DNA from: Tubiluchus corallicola
Lineage: Eukaryota; Priapulida; Priapulimorpha; Priapulimorphida; Tubiluchidae
Length of the DNA: 64,000 bases
Direction: 5' to 3'
Assembly (NCBI GenBank): GCA_030141605.1
Contig: JAQGDQ010000071.1
Coordinates: forward strand, 534,605-598,604
Both the position numbers and the translations under genes were made by a program. The notes under the pieces are model-generated. The model worked only from the letters and a program-made list of their open reading frames with translations. It was not told the origin of the DNA and did not search any database. This document shows, in pieces, positions 61,301 to 64,000 of the stretch (within the stretch, counting starts at the first letter, position 1; each line of letters starts with the position of its first letter).

Positions 61301-63766
61301 ACTAATTACATTAAATAAACTTTCTTAATCCAATCATTATTTTTGGCACAGAAATTGAAACTGGGAGCCTGCCATAGCAAAATTTTATTTGAATACGAAT
61401 CGCTGAAAAATATGTTTGAAAAAATATCGGTCCATGGTGATTATTTTTGCAACGATTTCCAATTTCCCGGACTTTTCACCCCATTTTCATCATTTTCCCT
61501 GACTTTTCCATGACTTTCCAGGATAGCCTGCATTTTTAAGGATTTTCCCTGACCGTGGGAACCTGAGTGGAGCATGCATGTGACGGAAAAGGAGAGTAAA
61601 TATTTCTACTGACATTCATAAGTTCTTATCAAGGTTGTAGAGTTGTGTTTAATTTGACAAGATATATTCAATGTGAATTTTCTTTTATATTTAAAATAAA
61701 TCGAGTCCAAAAAATGTTGCATGATTTTAATAAGTAAAACTGAACTGTTACTGTCACCTTGAATAATTTTCAACTCACCAAGAACACTGCATTTATATGT
61801 CTGCATCTGCATCTGAGCAGCCTGATTTTCTGCCTGCTCTAATCGGGTTGGCATTTTCAGGCCTCCGTACTTCTTCCAGTATGTCCAGCAGTTGGCACAA
61901 ACACGACAGTGCAGGTGCGATGCACCCCAAGCATACCTGGGAAAAAAAACGTAAATAAAAATAGTGAAGTTCAACACAATAATTGCAGAAGAATTTAAAG
62001 TCAACAAACTGATCATTAGTGCCTTGGAATATTTTATACAATTTGCCACTCAGTACGCCAAGTTCAAGCCACTAGTAACAAGGATTATGTATTTTGACAT
62101 GCATTTTTGAGGATAGAAGCTTCTCACAGTATCCTTTAAGATGAGAAATTGAACTGCTCATTTTTATTTATTTATTTTTAGTTATTACGAAAACACCAAA
62201 CAACAATACAATATAGCAAAACACATTACGATGACAAGGTGTACATAAGATTATATAATTACATTAATTTCATAATAAAATTGGCATGACATGATATCAT
62301 TAATGATGCAGGTGTTAGGGTGCAAAAAGGGAAGGTAAAAAATGATGGACTGATAGTGTAGGAGATGGGAATTAGTACGATTAGGTTAGTGAAATGATGT
62401 GGATTAGTTGAATATGAGATTGCTATTAAGACATTGCAAAAATATATATATATATTTATGAACAGAAGTACACTATCGGCCAGTCTGTCACTCACTGTAA
62501 ATCTGAACATACGCGTGAACATACTATACAAGGTCAACCTTTAATTCGCATTAAAGAATAAAGTTTTCAAACTTTTTTTGAATCTTGGTAACGACGAAGT
62601 TGAATTAGTACTTGCAGGTATTTTGTTCCGCATGGTTATTGTCTCTTTACCACATTTGGAAGCACTTATCTCAAGAAATCTCTGACAGATAAACCCAATT
62701 GCCAAAACAGCTTACCACTGATGTGAAACACTGGTAAAGCAGCTTTCACACGCACGAGAATCGACACCCTCAAATCCATTTCTTTGGCCCTGAATTGCTG
62801 CAGGGTTAGGTTTGTTGTAGTTTGGAATGTACACTTGTTTCAACTTGCTTTCTGCCTCAACGGCTTTTACACGTTTCTGCTGTACATAACGGTCTGTTGT
62901 TTTCCACATGTAGTAGTATCTGAAATAAAAAAATGGATCACATAGAGTATAAAAAAACATAAAATTTTGAATGATCACCCAACGAAAAGATCGACGCTGG
63001 TCTCCACCAACTATGGCTTCGAACAATAACCTTTATTGAAAAATACTAAGCTAGAAAATTAATGCAGTGTTTGTGTTCTTTTTAAACAACTTTCACTCTT
63101 ATAATTTCCAAACACACTTTTTTATCAAAAAACCATTTTACCATATTTCCAAGAAACACTTAAGCTCTTAAAAGGTTTTTCAGACCTAATATTATATTAC
63201 TACTCCTTGCAAAATAAAATTATGGATGTAAAATTGCAATCTAGCACCTGGATGTAAGGTATACCACTAATGTCACACAACTACATAAGGTAAAAGCAAA
63301 AAAACTAACCAGTTCTTCATAATTTTAATGGCTACTCAAGCATCTGTTTATCTTAAGCAACAATTCAATGAACAAACACTTCACAATTAAATAGTACAGC
63401 AGGAAATAAAGTTAAGATTATATACTAAAGAGTGATTGCTCTGAGTTCTAACAATTTCTCATCATTGTTTCATCTGCCATATTGGTGAACTGTTGACAAG
63501 TTGGCTTCTGGTAGTGAAATGTCGCAAATCTTAAATCTATAAACCAAATTTTCAACATTACTGTACATGCGCATACTCTATAATGTTCTTTAAAGATTTC
63601 CATGGTAAGAAGTCTTGTCTAATGTCACCAAAATCTTTTCCGTATTTCTCAATGGCTTCTTCAAAAAGATTTGCTTCGGCAGCCGACCACTCCTCCATTT
63701 CATCGCGACACAAGACTGGGCCACTTGGTGGCACAAGTGTTGAAATTGCCTTTGAGAGATCGTAAC
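55217..63766 (-). CDS. MTA: MTA-family NuRD subunit, C-terminal 496 residues (8 exons)
   Basis: Exons on the minus strand are 63577-63766, 62716-62919, 61779-61936, 60446-60721, 58737-58907, 58115-58258, 55476-55704 and 55217-55337. All have GT-AG borders, and joined they keep one frame to the stop (1,491 coding bases). MTA proteins are nuclear scaffolds of the NuRD remodelling and deacetylase complex, binding HDAC1/2 and RBBP4/7. Numbered from the first full codon, the domains are the SANT domain (about 22-80), the GATA-type finger (C120, C123, C141, C144), an extra C2H2 finger (C180, C185, H198, H203) and the first RBBP-binding motif (about 229-255). A variable basic region and the second RBBP motif (about 464-479) follow, ending in an acidic-hydrophobic VVILD. 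The BAH and ELM2 domains must be encoded beyond 64000. Introns hold mobile elements only. Assignment to the family is firm; which vertebrate paralogue it matches is not meaningful in an invertebrate with one copy. Confidence 0.95.
55476..55704 (-). CDS. MTA: MTA exon: C-terminal NW-APDD-V segment
   Basis: Encodes AKRPVLAP, a Gln/Met/Gly-rich stretch and [20 protein letters not shown], the invariant block before the second RBBP-binding motif. The donor is GTTTGT. The last Arg codon is split AG|G. Confidence 0.95.
57594..58028 (-). mobile_element. MITE family B, copy 3 (complete, TTAA ends), in MTA intron
   Basis: A 435-bp element with TTAA at both ends. Its termini are TTAAATCCCAAAAAACTTG (right end, minus strand) and TTAAAGGACAAAAAACTTTA (left end), matching at about 16 of 19 positions. 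It is the best-preserved member and defines the family shared with 8121 and 13700. No transposase. The TTAA sites suggest piggyBac-type mobilisation. Confidence 0.85.
58115..58258 (-). CDS. MTA: MTA exon: basic linker with KR motif
   Basis: Encodes [10 protein letters not shown], a Ser/Gly-rich stretch and [13 protein letters not shown]. The last piece matches the position of the GKRSYEQ-type KR motif in vertebrate MTAs and may help nuclear import. Acceptor TTATTTCAG, donor GTAAGT. Confidence 0.9.
58737..58907 (-). CDS. MTA: MTA exon: variable linker
   Basis: Encodes the basic [18 protein letters not shown] and a low-conservation, probably disordered linker with the short run [12 protein letters not shown]. 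The acceptor is AATTATAG and the donor is GTAAGC. It is placed by frame continuity on both sides (C|AG split codon). Confidence 0.88.
60217..60300. repeat. 42-bp tandem duplication in MTA intron
   Basis: Two adjacent copies of a unit containing AAATGGCTTCACTCTACCAA and TCTATAATTTATAAACTAAT, identical as far as I can see. Confidence 0.9.
60446..60721 (-). CDS. MTA: MTA exon: C2H2 finger and first RBBP4/7-binding motif
   Basis: Begins [20 protein letters not shown], completing a classical C2H2 finger. It continues with [20 protein letters not shown] and the [19 protein letters not shown] block, which corresponds to the first RBBP-binding region of MTA proteins. The donor is GTTGGT, weaker than usual but in the correct phase. 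Confidence 0.95.
61103..61565. mobile_element. hAT-like MITE in MTA intron
   Basis: The left end is CAGGGTTCCTACAG and the right end (other strand) is CAGGTTCCCACGGTCAGGG. The interior repeats TTTCCATGAC and TTTTCCCTGAC motifs, as in the widespread CAGGGTTCC-type MITEs. The hexamer AGTGGA directly abuts both ends, so the target duplication is visible but shorter than the hAT norm of eight. Confidence 0.65.
61779..61936 (-). CDS. MTA: MTA exon: second half of GATA finger, start of C2H2 finger
   Basis: Encodes [17 protein letters not shown] and the conserved [15 protein letters not shown] after the finger. A Gln/Met-rich spacer (QAAQMQMQ) then leads to YKCSVL. The last Gly codon is split with the next exon, which supplies the second cysteine of a C2H2 finger. 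Confidence 0.95.
62165..62700 (-). pseudogene. LINE ORF2 tail in MTA intron
   Basis: The minus strand reads [17 protein letters not shown] and [13 protein letters not shown]. This corresponds to the R-N-x-(L/I)-P … F-K-x-x-L-K end of LINE ORF2. A 3'-UTR and an AAATAAATAAAAATGA-type tail at about 62162-62178 follow. It is 5' truncated and in the same orientation as the host gene. Confidence 0.65.
62716..62919 (-). CDS. MTA: MTA exon: SANT end and first half of GATA finger
   Basis: Starts [16 protein letters not shown], closing the SANT domain, then the strongly conserved [15 protein letters not shown] linker. It ends with [11 protein letters not shown] and a Trp codon split TG|G. The intron therefore cuts the GATA-type zinc finger between its two cysteine pairs. 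Confidence 0.95.
63577..63766 (-). CDS. MTA: MTA exon: end of ELM2 linker and SANT domain
   Basis: Encodes [40 protein letters not shown] and the [18 protein letters not shown] core of the SANT domain, which with ELM2 holds the HDAC in NuRD. The acceptor is TTTTTTATAG at 63767. The donor GTATGC splits a Glu codon (GA|A), which restores EYYYMW with the next exon. Confidence 0.95.
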
Positions 63767-64000
63767 CTATAAAAAATACACTCTAGCAAGACGTTGTTAA
63801 CCGCAAAAAAAATTAAAAGTACATTATTGTATTAATGTACACAAAAGTGCATTAATTATAATAACTGCAAACAGGTTAACTAAACTGTGTAAATAAAATT
63901 TAGCTATATTTTTCTATCTAATAAAAAATACCACTCTATAAATTACAGAAAAGTAACAACATGAGACAGGCTTTCCAACGTTCACTACGTTTCAAACTTC
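63767..64000. other. MTA: MTA intron, continuing outside the window
   Basis: AT-rich intron upstream of the SANT exon. The ELM2 and BAH exons are expected to the right. Confidence 0.7.

Overview
This is eukaryotic, animal nuclear DNA. It is AT-rich and intron-rich, with no operons, no ribosome binding sites and very few long open frames. Two host genes can be read. The first is one exon of a rhodopsin-family GPCR on the minus strand near the left end (TM1-TM2). The second is the 3' two-thirds of an MTA (metastasis-associated, NuRD co-repressor) gene on the minus strand at the right end. It has eight exons that join in one frame to 496 residues and a stop. A neuropeptide-type GPCR plus a full NuRD MTA point to a metazoan. 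The abundance of SINEs, LINEs, hAT and TTAA-type MITEs and very long microsatellites suggests an invertebrate, but I cannot name the phylum from sequence alone.

Layout. 1-2138: trinucleotide repeat, intron and GPCR exon. 2139-55200: gene-poor, repeat-dominated DNA. It holds fragments of several non-LTR retrotransposons (4463, 18314, 39005-39935, 46875, 50441-51480, 52915), a 5S-rRNA-derived SINE (20301-20870) and a tRNA-derived SINE in two copies (48222-48868 and 50809-51068). It also holds hAT-type elements with 8-bp target duplications (46222-46701, 48325-48708, probably 37278-38034). Two MITE families with TTAA termini are present: family A at 9716, 11751, 22742, 26272 and 53199; family B at 8121, 13700 and 57594. 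A 1.5-kb fold-back structure spans 36958-38520. Micro-, mini- and satellite arrays of 2- to 302-bp period occur throughout. 55217-64000: the MTA gene, whose introns carry a family-B MITE, a hAT-like MITE and a LINE tail.

The DNA records layered insertion: a tRNA-SINE inside a LINE reverse transcriptase, a hAT element inside another copy of the same SINE, and a hAT-like element between the arms of an inverted repeat. The features most worth follow-up are the classical C2H2 finger spliced into MTA between its GATA finger and its first histone-chaperone-binding motif, the fold-back structure, and the two TTAA MITE families. I found no CRISPR, prokaryotic defence or secondary-metabolism system, and nothing I would call a new multi-gene system.
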